From: Actinoplanes sp. DH11
GTDB lineage: Bacteria; Actinomycetota; Actinomycetes; Mycobacteriales; Micromonosporaceae
Assembly (NCBI RefSeq): GCF_020873875.1
Contig: NZ_JAHWGU010000008.1
Coordinates: 1-64,000, forward strand
Direction of reading: 5' to 3'
DNA length: 64,000 nt
Below the pieces are notes generated by a model. The model was given only the letters and a program-made list of their open reading frames with translations. It was not told where the DNA came from and ran no database searches. The position numbers were made by a program, and so were the translations under genes. Of the stretch, positions 33,855 through 42,235 are shown one piece after another. Numbering within the stretch: position 1 is the first letter of the stretch; each line of letters opens with the position of its first letter.

Positions 33855-34825
33855 CGTGGTTGATCTGGCGTCAGCACCGGACCGAGGTCTGCGTCCTGGG
33901 CCTGCTCGTCGGCATCTTCGGCATCACCCTGCTGGCGCTCGGGACACAGGCCCACGACCTGTTCCCCGGCGGTCCCGCCCGGTGTGCGGGCGAGGCCGGT
34001 GCCGGCGAGGCCTGTGCGGCCTCCTTCCGCCAGCTCGACGAGCAGTACGGGTACGTCGAGAACCTGCTGGCGGTCTTCTATCTGGTCCCCGTCGTCATCG
34101 GCGCGTTCCTCGGCGCGCCGCTGCTCGCGCGCGAACTGGAGGACGGCACCTGGCAGCTCGCCTGGACGCAGGCCGTGCCGCGGATGCGCTGGCTGGCGGC
34201 CAAGCTCACGGCACTGGCCGGCGTCACCGTCGCGCTCACCGGAGTGTTCACCGCGGTGCTCACCTGGTTCCGTCAGCCGTTCGACGCGTGGGAGGGGCGG
34301 TTCTCGGACGCCTTCGACCTGGAGGGACTGGTTCCGGTGGCGTACGCGCTGTTCGCGTTCGGCGTCGCCACGGCCGCGGGGGCGCTGCTGCGGCGCAGCC
34401 TGCCCGCGTTCGGCGTCGCGTTCGGGGCGTTCCTCGCCGCCCGGCTGCCGGTGGCGCTGCTGGCCCGTCCCGCGTACGCCACGCCGCTCACCACCATGGA
34501 GCCGGTCCCGGTCGGCGGCTCGACGGGCCAGGCGGGGCACCCGTCCGTGCCCACCTCCGCGGACTGGATGATCGAACGCGGCTACGCAGACACCACCGGG
34601 CGCAGGCTGAGCTGGACCGAGTACTACGAGCTGGAGGAGGCCGCCAACCGGGCCGGCACCAACCTCAACCAGTTCCTGCACGGGCGGGGCATCCAGCAGT
34701 TCGGGGTCTACCACCCGGCCGACCGGTTCTGGACGTTCCAGCTCATCGAGGCGGCACTGTTCATCACCGTCGCAGCGGTCCTGATCGGTGTGGTGGTGTG
34801 GCGGGTACGGCGCCGAATGATCTAG
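33851..34825 (+). CDS. ABC transporter permease
   Basis: A 324-residue membrane protein from ATG 33851. It has about six hydrophobic segments, the first at ~12-32 and the last near 290-315 (IEAALFITVAAVLIGVVVW). A large extracytoplasmic loop lies between the fifth and sixth (about residues 220-285). The 'LLARELEDGTWQLAWTQAVP' segment is typical of ABC-2 type exporter subunits. With the YtrA regulator it suggests export of a cell-wall-active or signalling compound. Confidence 0.9.
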   Translation: MTWLIWRQHRTEVCVLGLLVGIFGITLLALGTQAHDLFPGGPARCAGEAGAGEACAASFRQLDEQYGYVENLLAVFYLVPVVIGAFLGAPLLARELEDGTWQLAWTQAVPRMRWLAAKLTALAGVTVALTGVFTAVLTWFRQPFDAWEGRFSDAFDLEGLVPVAYALFAFGVATAAGALLRRSLPAFGVAFGAFLAARLPVALLARPAYATPLTTMEPVPVGGSTGQAGHPSVPTSADWMIERGYADTTGRRLSWTEYYELEEAANRAGTNLNQFLHGRGIQQFGVYHPADRFWTFQLIEAALFITVAAVLIGVVVWRVRRRMI

Positions 34826-34907
34826 TGCCTGGCGCCGTGGTCAGAGCGCGCCGCTCGCCGGCTCCGGGGACAGCGACGGCGGCGAGCGCTCCGGTAGCGT
34901 CGGGCCG

Positions 34908-35531
34908 GTGGAGATCCTCGATCAGATCGCCGATGAACGCCGCCGGCTCGCCGACCTCGTGGACGCGCTGAGCGAGGAACAGCTGGCGACGCCGAGCCTG
35001 TGCGACGCGTGGACCGCCAAGCAGGTCGTCGGGCACCTGGTGGCGGTCGTCGCCGCCTCCAACCTCACCGCCGCCAAGCTGTTGGTGACAAGCGGGTTCA
35101 GCATCCACCGGGCCAACGCCCGGCTCGCCGAGCAGATGGCGGACCGGCCCGCCGCCGAACTGTCCGCCCTGCTGCGCGAGCACGCGAGCAACCCGTTCCG
35201 CCCACCGGTGGTCGGGCACCCGGGGGCGCTGACCGACCTGCAGGTCCACCGGCAGGACATCCGCCGGCCGCTCGGGCTGCCCAGCGACCTGCTCCCGGAC
35301 CGGATGCGGGTTTCCCTCGGCTTCCTCACCGGCGGTCGGGCGGTCGGCTTCACCCCGAAGAACCGGCCGGCGGGCCTGCGCTTCGAGACGACCGACGTGG
35401 ATTGGGCGCACGGCGCCGGCCCGCTGGTCCGGGGCGCCGGGGAGGCCGTGATGCTCGCCCTCTGCGGCCGCCGGGCCGCGCTGGCCGACCTCACCGGCGA
35501 CGGCGTCGAGGTCCTGCGCCGCCGACTGTGA
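34908..35531 (+). CDS. Maleylpyruvate-isomerase/DinB-fold, mycothiol-dependent protein
   Basis: A 207-residue protein from GTG 34908. The MDMPI N-terminal motif is 'SLCDAWTAKQVVGHLVAVVA', with the metal His in VVGHL, and 'DLQVHRQDIRRPLGLP' supplies the second site. The C-terminal 70 residues carry 'EAVMLALCGRRAALADL', usual in this actinomycete family. Members use mycothiol as the thiol cofactor; the exact substrate is unknown. Confidence 0.85.
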   Translation: MEILDQIADERRRLADLVDALSEEQLATPSLCDAWTAKQVVGHLVAVVAASNLTAAKLLVTSGFSIHRANARLAEQMADRPAAELSALLREHASNPFRPPVVGHPGALTDLQVHRQDIRRPLGLPSDLLPDRMRVSLGFLTGGRAVGFTPKNRPAGLRFETTDVDWAHGAGPLVRGAGEAVMLALCGRRAALADLTGDGVEVLRRRL

Positions 35532-35679
35532 CCCACCGCAGCCGCCGGCACGTGGCTTGCGGGCAATCGCAACTGTCCCGGTCCGGCATGTCGAGAACGG
35601 GCGATCGGCTACGTCTCCGCTGCGAAGACATCCCACGACGGCACCGCGCCGGGCGTGCGCCGCTGATCAAGGAGACGAC

Positions 35680-36174
35680 ATGAATCGCGAGGACATCGCC
35701 GCAGTGCTGGACAAGCCGATCTCCCGGGAACTGCTGGCCTCGTCGATCCCGGCGCGACTCGCCTACACCGGGATCGACGGTGCGCCCCGGGTGGTTCCGA
35801 TCGGGTTCCGGTGGACGGGTGAGCACCTGCTCATGGCGACCGTCCCGAACGCGGCGAAGGTGCGGTCGCTGCGCGAGAACCCGCGGGTCGCCCTCACCGT
35901 GGACACCCAGGACCAGTGGCCGCCGCGGGCGCTGCTGATCCGAGGCGCGGCAGCGGTCCGGCTGGTGGCGGGTGTGCCGGACTCCTACGTCGAGGCCTCC
36001 CGCAAGCTCGTGCCGGCCGAGCACTTCGCCGGCTGGGAGCAGGGCGTGCGGGCACTGTACGACGAGATGGTGCTGATCACCGTCGAACCGGACTGGGCGA
36101 AACTGCTGGACTTCGAGACGACCATTCCCGCCGCCGTGCAGGAGCTGGTGCTGGCACGCCGGGACGAAGGGTGA
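35680..36174 (+). CDS. Pyridoxamine-5'-phosphate-oxidase-family FMN/F420-binding protein
   Basis: A 164-residue protein from ATG 35680 with AAGGAGA upstream. The split-barrel fold is recognisable: 'PARLAYTGIDGAPRVVPIGF', 'LMATVPNAAKVRSLRENPRV', 'ALLIRGAAAVRLVAG'. Such proteins bind FMN or F420 and reduce small molecules; the true vitamin B6 enzyme is longer, so a different role is likely. Confidence 0.85.
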   Translation: MNREDIAAVLDKPISRELLASSIPARLAYTGIDGAPRVVPIGFRWTGEHLLMATVPNAAKVRSLRENPRVALTVDTQDQWPPRALLIRGAAAVRLVAGVPDSYVEASRKLVPAEHFAGWEQGVRALYDEMVLITVEPDWAKLLDFETTIPAAVQELVLARRDEG

Positions 36175-36244
36175 CCCCCGGGGGGAATTCGCACTGTCTG
36201 ACGGCGGGCTCACCGGCGGGCCGGGCGGCGCTATGTTGCCGGGC

Positions 36245-37246
36245 ATGGCGTCGAGTCCCCATGAGACAGTGATGGGTTTCCTCATCGGCCCGTGGTTGGC
36301 CCAGGCCGTGCGGGCGGCGGTCGACCTGTCGCTGGCCGAGCACCTGGCGGACGGTCCACGCACGGCTGCCGAGATCGCCGAGGCGGAGGGCTCGGATCCG
36401 CAGACCACGGCACGCTTTCTGCGTGCGTGCGCCTCGATGGGCCTGGTGGCGTACGCGGAAAAGGGTTTCACCGGCACCGACATGCTCGCCGTGCTGCACC
36501 GCGACGCGCCGATGTCACTGCGGGACCTGGCGTCGTCGCAGGCCAGCGCGTGCCTGTGGCTGACGTGGGCGCGGATCCCGGAGGCGGTGCGCAGCGGGCA
36601 GGCGCAGACCACGCAGGCGCTGGGCATGCCGTTCTTCGACTACCTGGCCGCGCACCCCGACGAGGGTGCCCTGTTCGGCGCCGCGATGGCCAGCATGTCC
36701 GCACCGGTGATCCAGGAGGCGGTCGAGGTGATCGACGTCGGTGGCGCCGGCACGGTGGTCGACGTCGGCGGCGCGCACGGCTCGTTCGCGCTGGCCATGC
36801 TGGCCCGGCATCCCGGCCTGGACGCGATCGTGCTGGACCTGCCGCACGCGGTGCCCGGCGCGCAGGCGGCGGCCGCCGAGCGCGGCCTGACCGACCGGTT
36901 CCGCGCGGTGGGCGGCGACTTCTTCGCGGCGGTGCCGGCGGGCGACATCCTGCTGCTGAAGTTCGTGCTGCACGACTGGTCCGACGACGATTGCGTACGC
37001 ATCCTGGCGAACTGCCGCGACGCCCTGCACCCGGGTGGCCGGATCGTGATCACCGAGATCGTCATCGACGACCATGCCCCCGGCATCGCGCCGCTGATGG
37101 ACATCGCCATGCTCGCGTCCGCGGGCAGCCGCGAGCGCACCCTGGCCGAGTTCGATGAGCTGCTGACCCGGTCGGGCCTGCGCCGCACCGCGACCACCGA
37201 GGTGCAACCGCCCTACGCGGTGATCGAGGCGACCCGGGCCGGCTGA
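36245..37246 (+). CDS. SAM-dependent O-methyltransferase
   Basis: About 333 residues from ATG 36245 (an ATG at 36233 adds four). A winged-helix dimerisation region (TAAEIAEAEGSDPQTTARFL) precedes the catalytic domain. The SAM loop is 'TVVDVGGAHGSFALAML', and 'LLLKFVLHDWSDDDCVRILA' carries the catalytic His of the small-molecule O-methyltransferase family. It is followed two bases later by a second methyltransferase gene, and both could tailor a secondary metabolite. Confidence 0.9.
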   Translation: MASSPHETVMGFLIGPWLAQAVRAAVDLSLAEHLADGPRTAAEIAEAEGSDPQTTARFLRACASMGLVAYAEKGFTGTDMLAVLHRDAPMSLRDLASSQASACLWLTWARIPEAVRSGQAQTTQALGMPFFDYLAAHPDEGALFGAAMASMSAPVIQEAVEVIDVGGAGTVVDVGGAHGSFALAMLARHPGLDAIVLDLPHAVPGAQAAAAERGLTDRFRAVGGDFFAAVPAGDILLLKFVLHDWSDDDCVRILANCRDALHPGGRIVITEIVIDDHAPGIAPLMDIAMLASAGSRERTLAEFDELLTRSGLRRTATTEVQPPYAVIEATRAG

Positions 37247-37248
37247 GC

Positions 37249-38097
37249 GTGCGTGTCGAGCGGACGGCCGACGGCGTCGCCCTGATGCGGGCCCTCGAGC
37301 AGCACGCCGTGCGGCCGCTGTTCGACGACCCGCTGGCCGCCCGGATGCTGTCCGGCTGGCCGGCGGTGGTGGCGGCGCGGCGCCCGCTGCGGTGGCTGTT
37401 CCTGCACGCCCTGGAACGGGCCGGGCCGGGCTTCTACGGTGCGGTCGTCTGCCGTACCCGGGCCATCGACGACGCCTGCCGCTCCGCCCTGGCCGGCGGA
37501 ATCGACCGGGTGGTGATCGTCGGCGCGGGGATGGACACCCGCCCGTACCGGATGCCCGAGATGGCGGCGGCCCGCGTCTGGGAGTTCGACCTGCCCGCGG
37601 TGCAGGCCGCGAAGAAGGCGGCCCTGCGGCGGGCCCGGGGTGCGCTGCCCGCACACGTCGACTACGTGCCGCTGAACCTGGCGCAGCCGGACGCGGCGGA
37701 GGTGCTGGCGGGTGCGGGCCTCGGGCGTACGCTGCTGATCTGCGAAGCGGTGACCATGTACGTGGCCGAGGAGGCCGCGGACCGGGTGCTCGCCTGCGCC
37801 GGGAGGCTCGCGGCGGGCAGTGTCGTGATCCTGACCTATGTACCGCGTGCCGAGGCGGACCGCGCCGGCAACGAGGGGTGGTCGCGGCGGCTGGGCTGGC
37901 GCACCGCCTACGACCCGGCGGAACTGGCCGGTCGCCTGCGGGCGCACGGCCTGAGCCCGCTCGCCGACGTCGGCGCCGACGAGCACCGGGCCCGGATGCT
38001 GCGCGACGGTGACCGTACGCTCGCTGTCTTCCCCGGCGAACGCGTCGTCGTCGCCGCCCGGGAACCGGGCAGCGCTGCGGCGGCGCATGAGGGATGA
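37249..38097 (+). CDS. LCM-family SAM methyltransferase
   Basis: A 282-residue protein from GTG 37249. The SAM motif is 'RVVIVGAGMDTRPYRMPEM', followed by 'VWEFDLPAVQAAKKAAL' and the 'LLICEAVTMYVAEEAADRVL' motif typical of leucine-carboxyl-methyltransferase-like (PF04072) proteins of actinomycetes. It is tightly spaced behind the O-methyltransferase. The substrate is unknown. Confidence 0.88.
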   Translation: MRVERTADGVALMRALEQHAVRPLFDDPLAARMLSGWPAVVAARRPLRWLFLHALERAGPGFYGAVVCRTRAIDDACRSALAGGIDRVVIVGAGMDTRPYRMPEMAAARVWEFDLPAVQAAKKAALRRARGALPAHVDYVPLNLAQPDAAEVLAGAGLGRTLLICEAVTMYVAEEAADRVLACAGRLAAGSVVILTYVPRAEADRAGNEGWSRRLGWRTAYDPAELAGRLRAHGLSPLADVGADEHRARMLRDGDRTLAVFPGERVVVAAREPGSAAAAHEG

Positions 38098-38707
38098 TCG
38101 ATGCGTGGCGGATCGTGACGACGAGGTGCTGGAACGGATCCGGCGAGGGTTGCTCTACACCGAGTCGGAGACGTCGTTCCAGAACCCGCAACGCCGCGCC
38201 GACCTGGTCTTCGAATACAACCGGACGCCGCCGGGCGACGCCGAGCGCCGCCGGGAACTGCTGGACGCGATCCTCGGTTCGGCCGGTGAACGCATCGTGC
38301 TGCTGTCACCGTTCCACGCCGGTTTCGGCAGCAACGTGCACATCGGCGACGACTTCTTCGGCAACGTCAACCTGACGTTCGTCGACGACGTGGAGATCCG
38401 GATCGGCAACGGCGTCATGATTGCGCCCAGCGTCACGCTGACCACTACCGGACATCCGATCCACCCGGCCCTGCGCGACGACTTCCGGCGGTTCTCCGAA
38501 CCCATCGTCATCGAGGACAAGGTCTGGATCGGCAGCAACGCCGTCGTGCTGCCCGGCGTCCGCATCGGTTACGGCGCCGTCATCGGCGCGGGTAGCGTCG
38601 TCACCCACGACATCCCCCCGATGACCGTCGCCGTCGGCACCCCGTGCCGCGTCGTCCGCCCCATCACCGACGCCGACCGGCACACCCGCGCCGCGCCCGC
38701 CGGGTAG
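38087..38707 (+). CDS. Maltose/galactoside O-acetyltransferase-type protein
   Basis: About 206 residues from ATG 38087, overlapping the preceding stop; GTG 38105 is an alternative. An N-terminal Mac domain (RGLLYTESETSFQNPQRRAD) is followed by a left-handed beta helix (GSNVHIGDDFFGNVNLTFVD, VWIGSNAVVLPGVRIGYGAV). The catalytic His is in 'TTTGHPIHPALR'. It acetylates a sugar or similar hydroxyl using acetyl-CoA. The context suggests a third tailoring enzyme with the two methyltransferases. Confidence 0.9.
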   Translation: MRDDRCVADRDDEVLERIRRGLLYTESETSFQNPQRRADLVFEYNRTPPGDAERRRELLDAILGSAGERIVLLSPFHAGFGSNVHIGDDFFGNVNLTFVDDVEIRIGNGVMIAPSVTLTTTGHPIHPALRDDFRRFSEPIVIEDKVWIGSNAVVLPGVRIGYGAVIGAGSVVTHDIPPMTVAVGTPCRVVRPITDADRHTRAAPAG

Positions 38708-38747
38708 GCCGCCGGCCTGCCCGGCCACTGCCGCGCCATCCGCGTTC

Positions 38748-39317
38748 TCAGGCGTCGCTGGGAGCGGGTTCCCAGCCGGTTTCCTGTGCCCAGTCGTCGG
38801 CCCGCTGAATGATCTCCCAGCAGACCGGCGCTTTCGCGTCGGTGTAGGCCTGCCCGTCATGGCGGTACCGCTCGGCGAGAGCTCGCTTGACGCGCGCATA
38901 GTCGCCGGCCGCCTCCTGATCCACGCGCAGGAAGTCGCGGAACAGCAGGGCGAACTGTTCCGAGAAGCTGCCCATCCGTCGCACGTGGATGTGGGTGCGC
39001 GATTGACCGGGCGCCTCCCTGAATTAGCGCTTGGTGCGTTCCGGGTTCTCCGCCCGGTAGACCCAGCCGAGGGCGACAAGCCGATCACGGAACGGGGCCA
39101 CCGGCTCCAAGCGCTCGACCGACACCTGAATGTCGATGATCGGCTTGGCGGCCAAGCCCGGCACTGACGTGGAGCCGATGTGATCGATACGCAGCGCCAT
39201 GCCCCCGAGCGCCCGGCGCAGCGCGGCGCCGATGTCGGCGAAGCGTGCCGCCCAGGCCGGGTCGTGATCGACGATTCGGATCACCCGCCTGCCGGCTTCA
39301 TCGATCTCCGCACTCAT
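38748..39317 (-). pseudogene. GrpB/UPF0157-family gene interrupted by one nonsense codon
   Basis: The frame from ATG 39317 reads 'LRIDHIGSTSVPGLAAKPII' and 'YRAENPERTKR', then hits TAA at 39024-39026. Without any frameshift it continues 'FREAPGQSRTHIHVRRMGSF' to the natural stop at 38748. In GrpB proteins this position is normally Tyr (ERTKRYFRE), so a single TAC-to-TAA type change explains the break. The full protein would have 189 residues and belongs to the nucleotidyltransferase-like GrpB family. Confidence 0.88.
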
Positions 39318-39353
39318 CGCGCCATCGTAAGCACCGTTCGCGGGCCGGCCCGG

Positions 39354-40283
39354 TCAGGACTGGTGCAGCCAGGAGTGCAGCAGCACCCGGTCGATCGAGT
39401 CCACCCGGCCGAGGCGACCGGCGGCCGCCTTCCCGGCGAGTTCCGCGCGGGTGAACCAGCGGGCGTCGAGGATCTCGGTGCCGTCGACCACCGGGGTGTC
39501 GTCGACGGCGGTCGCCCGGAACGCCACCATCAGCCCGGCCGGGAACGGCCACGGCTGGGAGCCGACGTAGCGGACCGCACCGGCCGTCAGGCCGACCTCC
39601 TCGGCGACCTCGCGGCGCACGGCGTCCTCCAGGCTCTCGCCGGTCTCCACGAAACCGGCAAGCGTGGAGTACTCCCCCAGCACCGACGCGCGGTGCCGGG
39701 CGAGCAGGCAGCGCCGCGGTTCGCCGGCCGACTCGACCAGCATGATCACGGCCGGCTCGATCCGGGGGAACAGCAGCTTGCCGCAGCTCAGGCAGGCACG
39801 CACGTGCCCCCCGTCGCGGGACTCGGTCGCCGAGCCGCACCGGCCGCAGTGCCGCTGGTTGCGGATCCAGTGCAGCAGCCCCCGGGCGTAACCCAGGATG
39901 GCGGCATCCGCCGCGGTGTGCGCGGCGTAGACACTGCGCACCGACGCGATGTCGTCGCCGCCGGCCAGGTCGAGCACCGCGGACCGGTCCAGGCCGGACA
40001 GGTCCGCGGCGAAGACCCCAGCACCGGCGTCGAGACCGAGGAAGACGGCTTCGCCGACCGCGTCCAGCAACTGTCGTGCGGGTTCCCCGACCGGCACGAC
40101 AGCGCGCGGCGGGTCGCCGCGCACGACGCAGTCGTCCTGCCAGATCGGGACCACCCGGGTGTCCGGGCGGGCCCGGAGCCGGGCCAGCCACTGCGGGTCG
40201 GTGCGGTGGGCGCTCGCCCGGTCCAGCCAGCCTCCGGCGTACGGCGGCGGGCTCGCCGGTCCGGCCATGTCCACGGTCGTCAA
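39354..40283 (-). CDS. nudC: NAD(H) pyrophosphatase NudC
   Basis: A 309-residue Nudix hydrolase. The zinc ribbon is 'HCGRCGSATESRDGGHVRAC' plus LSCGK. The Nudix box runs 'GFVETGESLEDAVRREVAEE' then VGL, and 'SQPWPFPAGLMVAF' is the NudC SQPWPFPxS-type motif. It cleaves NADH to NMNH and AMP and can remove NAD caps from RNA. It stands alone, with a 461-bp gap upstream. Confidence 0.95.
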   Translation of the reverse strand: MTTVDMAGPASPPPYAGGWLDRASAHRTDPQWLARLRARPDTRVVPIWQDDCVVRGDPPRAVVPVGEPARQLLDAVGEAVFLGLDAGAGVFAADLSGLDRSAVLDLAGGDDIASVRSVYAAHTAADAAILGYARGLLHWIRNQRHCGRCGSATESRDGGHVRACLSCGKLLFPRIEPAVIMLVESAGEPRRCLLARHRASVLGEYSTLAGFVETGESLEDAVRREVAEEVGLTAGAVRYVGSQPWPFPAGLMVAFRATAVDDTPVVDGTEILDARWFTRAELAGKAAAGRLGRVDSIDRVLLHSWLHQS

Positions 40284-40744
40284 CGGTCATCAGTCCTTCG
40301 TCATCGCGGGGCGTCCGGCTGGTCGCCGGGGAGGACCCTGAGGCCACGCGTGCGATTCTCGTCGCCGACCGTGAGCGGGGACAGTACCTCGGGGACCGGG
40401 CCGTCGAGTGGCCCCTGACGCGCCGGTGGCCGGCCCCTCCTACCTGTCCGCGCTTGCCAGCCTGAGAACCTGCACCGCCTCAGCCAGCCGTCAACGGGCC
40501 AGCCACACCCGGAAAGCGGCCGGCGTGTACGAGGTCACGCGGAAGGAAGGAGTTGCACGACTCCCTATGGTCGGTCCGCGCGGCGGTGTTGATCTGCCAG
40601 CGGTGCGAAATCGCGGTTCTGACCCCATGATCACAGCGATTTCGTGGCGCTAGCAGATCAACATCTCGTCCGGGGGCGGCGCGTCCGGCGTCACTGGGCC
40701 GGAACCGGGAGACGCGGGCGCATCAGCGGACGTCGTCCAGGCCC
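40284..40744. other. Intergenic region carrying repeat copy 2
   Basis: No convincing gene in 461 bases. The only clear structure is the 77-bp palindromic element at 40587-40663. Overlapping open frames extend from the antisense of nudC and are judged shadows. Confidence 0.5.
40587..40663. repeat. 77-bp palindromic repeat, copy 2
   Basis: Same orientation and length as copy 1, with a few substitutions (for example GCCAGCGG for GCTAGCGA, and ACCCCATGATCAC in the centre). It also ends in AGATCAACATCTCG. It lies downstream of the minus-strand hypothetical gene at 40745-41110. Confidence 0.92.
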
Positions 40745-41110
40745 TCAGCGCCCGTAGCGCAGGACCGGGCCGCCGACGGTGTCGACGAACGTGGTCGACG
40801 GCTCCCACGCCACCGTCAGCGGCTCGTCGGGGTCGGCGGGCCGGAAGATCGGCTCGCCTCGGATGCACAGCCCGTACAGCATGGTCTGCTCGCAGAGCCG
40901 GCACCGCAGGTAATGCCGCAGGGTGTAGCGGGTCTCCGCCGCGAGGATCTCACCGGTCAGTTCGAGCGGGCAGTCGGCCCGCAGCAGCACCATCTCACCG
41001 GCGCGCACCCGGTCCAGGAGGCTGCCGGTGGTGCCGGCCACGTCGATGGCGTCACCGCGACTGCCGGGCCGCCGCACCGGCAGGTTCGCGCAGGCGCAGG
41101 GGTCCGGCAT
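40745..41110 (-). CDS. Hypothetical cysteine-containing protein
   Basis: About 121 residues from ATG 41110 (MPDPCACANLPVRRPGSRGD); an ATG five codons upstream is possible. Cys pairs at the N-terminus (CAC) and in 'LRHYLRCRLCEQTMLYGLCI' could bind a metal, zinc-ribbon style. No family is recognised. It is a single gene on the minus strand, just after a small membrane protein gene. Confidence 0.55.
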   Translation of the reverse strand: MPDPCACANLPVRRPGSRGDAIDVAGTTGSLLDRVRAGEMVLLRADCPLELTGEILAAETRYTLRHYLRCRLCEQTMLYGLCIRGEPIFRPADPDEPLTVAWEPSTTFVDTVGGPVLRYGR

Positions 41111-41140
41111 GTCGTCGCCACACACGAGTGGAAGGATATG

Positions 41141-41401
41141 TCAGCGCCGGGTGGAACCGGTGCGGGCGCCCGGCCGGCCGCTGACGAACCACAGGACGAT
41201 GCCGACGCCGGGCGCCAGGAGCACCAGCCAGAGCCAGCGGTTGCGCGAACGTTTCTCCAGCTCAGCCCGGTTGACGCTGACGATTGTCGCGGCGAACAGG
41301 GCCACGTAGGCGGCGAGCAGGATCGTCCAGAACGCGATGCCGGCGAGGGTGGTGCCGAGGTCGGCGGCGGCGACGGACTGGGCGGCAGTGGTCAGGTACA
41401 T
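41141..41401 (-). CDS. Small membrane protein, PLDc_N-like
   Basis: An 86-residue protein with two hydrophobic helices: 'IAFWTILLAAYVALFAATIV' and 'WLWLVLLAPGVGIVLWFVSG'. The arrangement, ending in R-rich residues, resembles the phospholipase-D N-terminal (PLDc_N) two-helix module found in many short actinomycete proteins. It follows the ABC permease gene by 45 bp and may be in the same transcript. Confidence 0.65.
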   Translation of the reverse strand: MYLTTAAQSVAAADLGTTLAGIAFWTILLAAYVALFAATIVSVNRAELEKRSRNRWLWLVLLAPGVGIVLWFVSGRPGARTGSTRR

Positions 41402-41446
41402 GGTCAGTTCTCCTCGGGAAGGTCGAGCGGGAAGGAAAGGGAAGGG

Positions 41447-42235
41447 TCAGGAGGCGTCGCGGCGGCTGAGGGCGAGGGCGCCCGCGCCGAGAGCGACGAT
41501 CACGTACGCCGCCGCCACGGCTGCCGCGCCACCCTGCGACAGCAGGTACGGGTGATCACTTCCGGCCAGCTGCGGTGTCAGGTTGGGCAGCAGCACCGAG
41601 GCGAGGCGCAGGTGCCACACGGTCGGCAGGAAGTGGGCGATCATCGGCGTCACCAGGACGAGCCCGCCGATCGTGGTCAGCGCCGCGGCCGTCGACCGCA
41701 GTGCCGCGCCCAGACCCACCGCGACCAGGCAGGTGACGAACACGAGGACCGTCGCGCAGAGCACGGTCGGTACCGCGTCGGTCCACTGCGGCCACGGGTT
41801 GAGCGGCGCCGGCCGGTCGCCGAGCAGGAGCCGGGCGTCGGCGAAGGCCAGCAGGGCGAACACGGCGCCGCAGCCCAGACCGATGATGCCTGCCACGCCC
41901 GCCTTGGCGGCCAGCAGGATCCGCCGTTGCGGCACGGCCAGCAGGGCGGGGCCGATGGATCGGGTGGTGTACTCGCTGGTGATCAGCATGGCGCCGATCG
42001 CACCGACGAAGAACATCACGAACGGCATGGTCACCACGGTCGGGTCGGCCGTCTCGTAGTTCGCCCGGTCGGCCGGGGTCGCCGCGTCGTACGACTGGAC
42101 CAGGAAGTACAGGATCAGGGCGCCCATCGCGGTGACGATCACGCCACCGGCCAGGAAGGCCCAGGTGGAGCGCAGGGTCCGTACCTTCACCAGCTCGGCA
42201 GCCGCGGCATCGCGCCAGATGGTCGAAGAGGTCAT
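41447..42235 (-). CDS. ABC-2 type transporter permease
   Basis: A 262-residue membrane protein with about six hydrophobic segments. 'LITSEYTTRSIGPALLAVPQ' is the typical ABC-2 permease motif after the second helix. It overlaps the ATPase gene upstream by four bases (ATGA). With the ATPase it forms an exporter; the adjacent two-component system likely senses the exported or inducing compound. Confidence 0.9.
   Translation of the reverse strand: MTSSTIWRDAAAAELVKVRTLRSTWAFLAGGVIVTAMGALILYFLVQSYDAATPADRANYETADPTVVTMPFVMFFVGAIGAMLITSEYTTRSIGPALLAVPQRRILLAAKAGVAGIIGLGCGAVFALLAFADARLLLGDRPAPLNPWPQWTDAVPTVLCATVLVFVTCLVAVGLGAALRSTAAALTTIGGLVLVTPMIAHFLPTVWHLRLASVLLPNLTPQLAGSDHPYLLSQGGAAAVAAAYVIVALGAGALALSRRDAS

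Noticed and set aside
36515..38191. 558-codon minus-strand open frame
   Set aside because: Antisense of the methyltransferase genes, Arg/Pro/Gly-rich and without domains.
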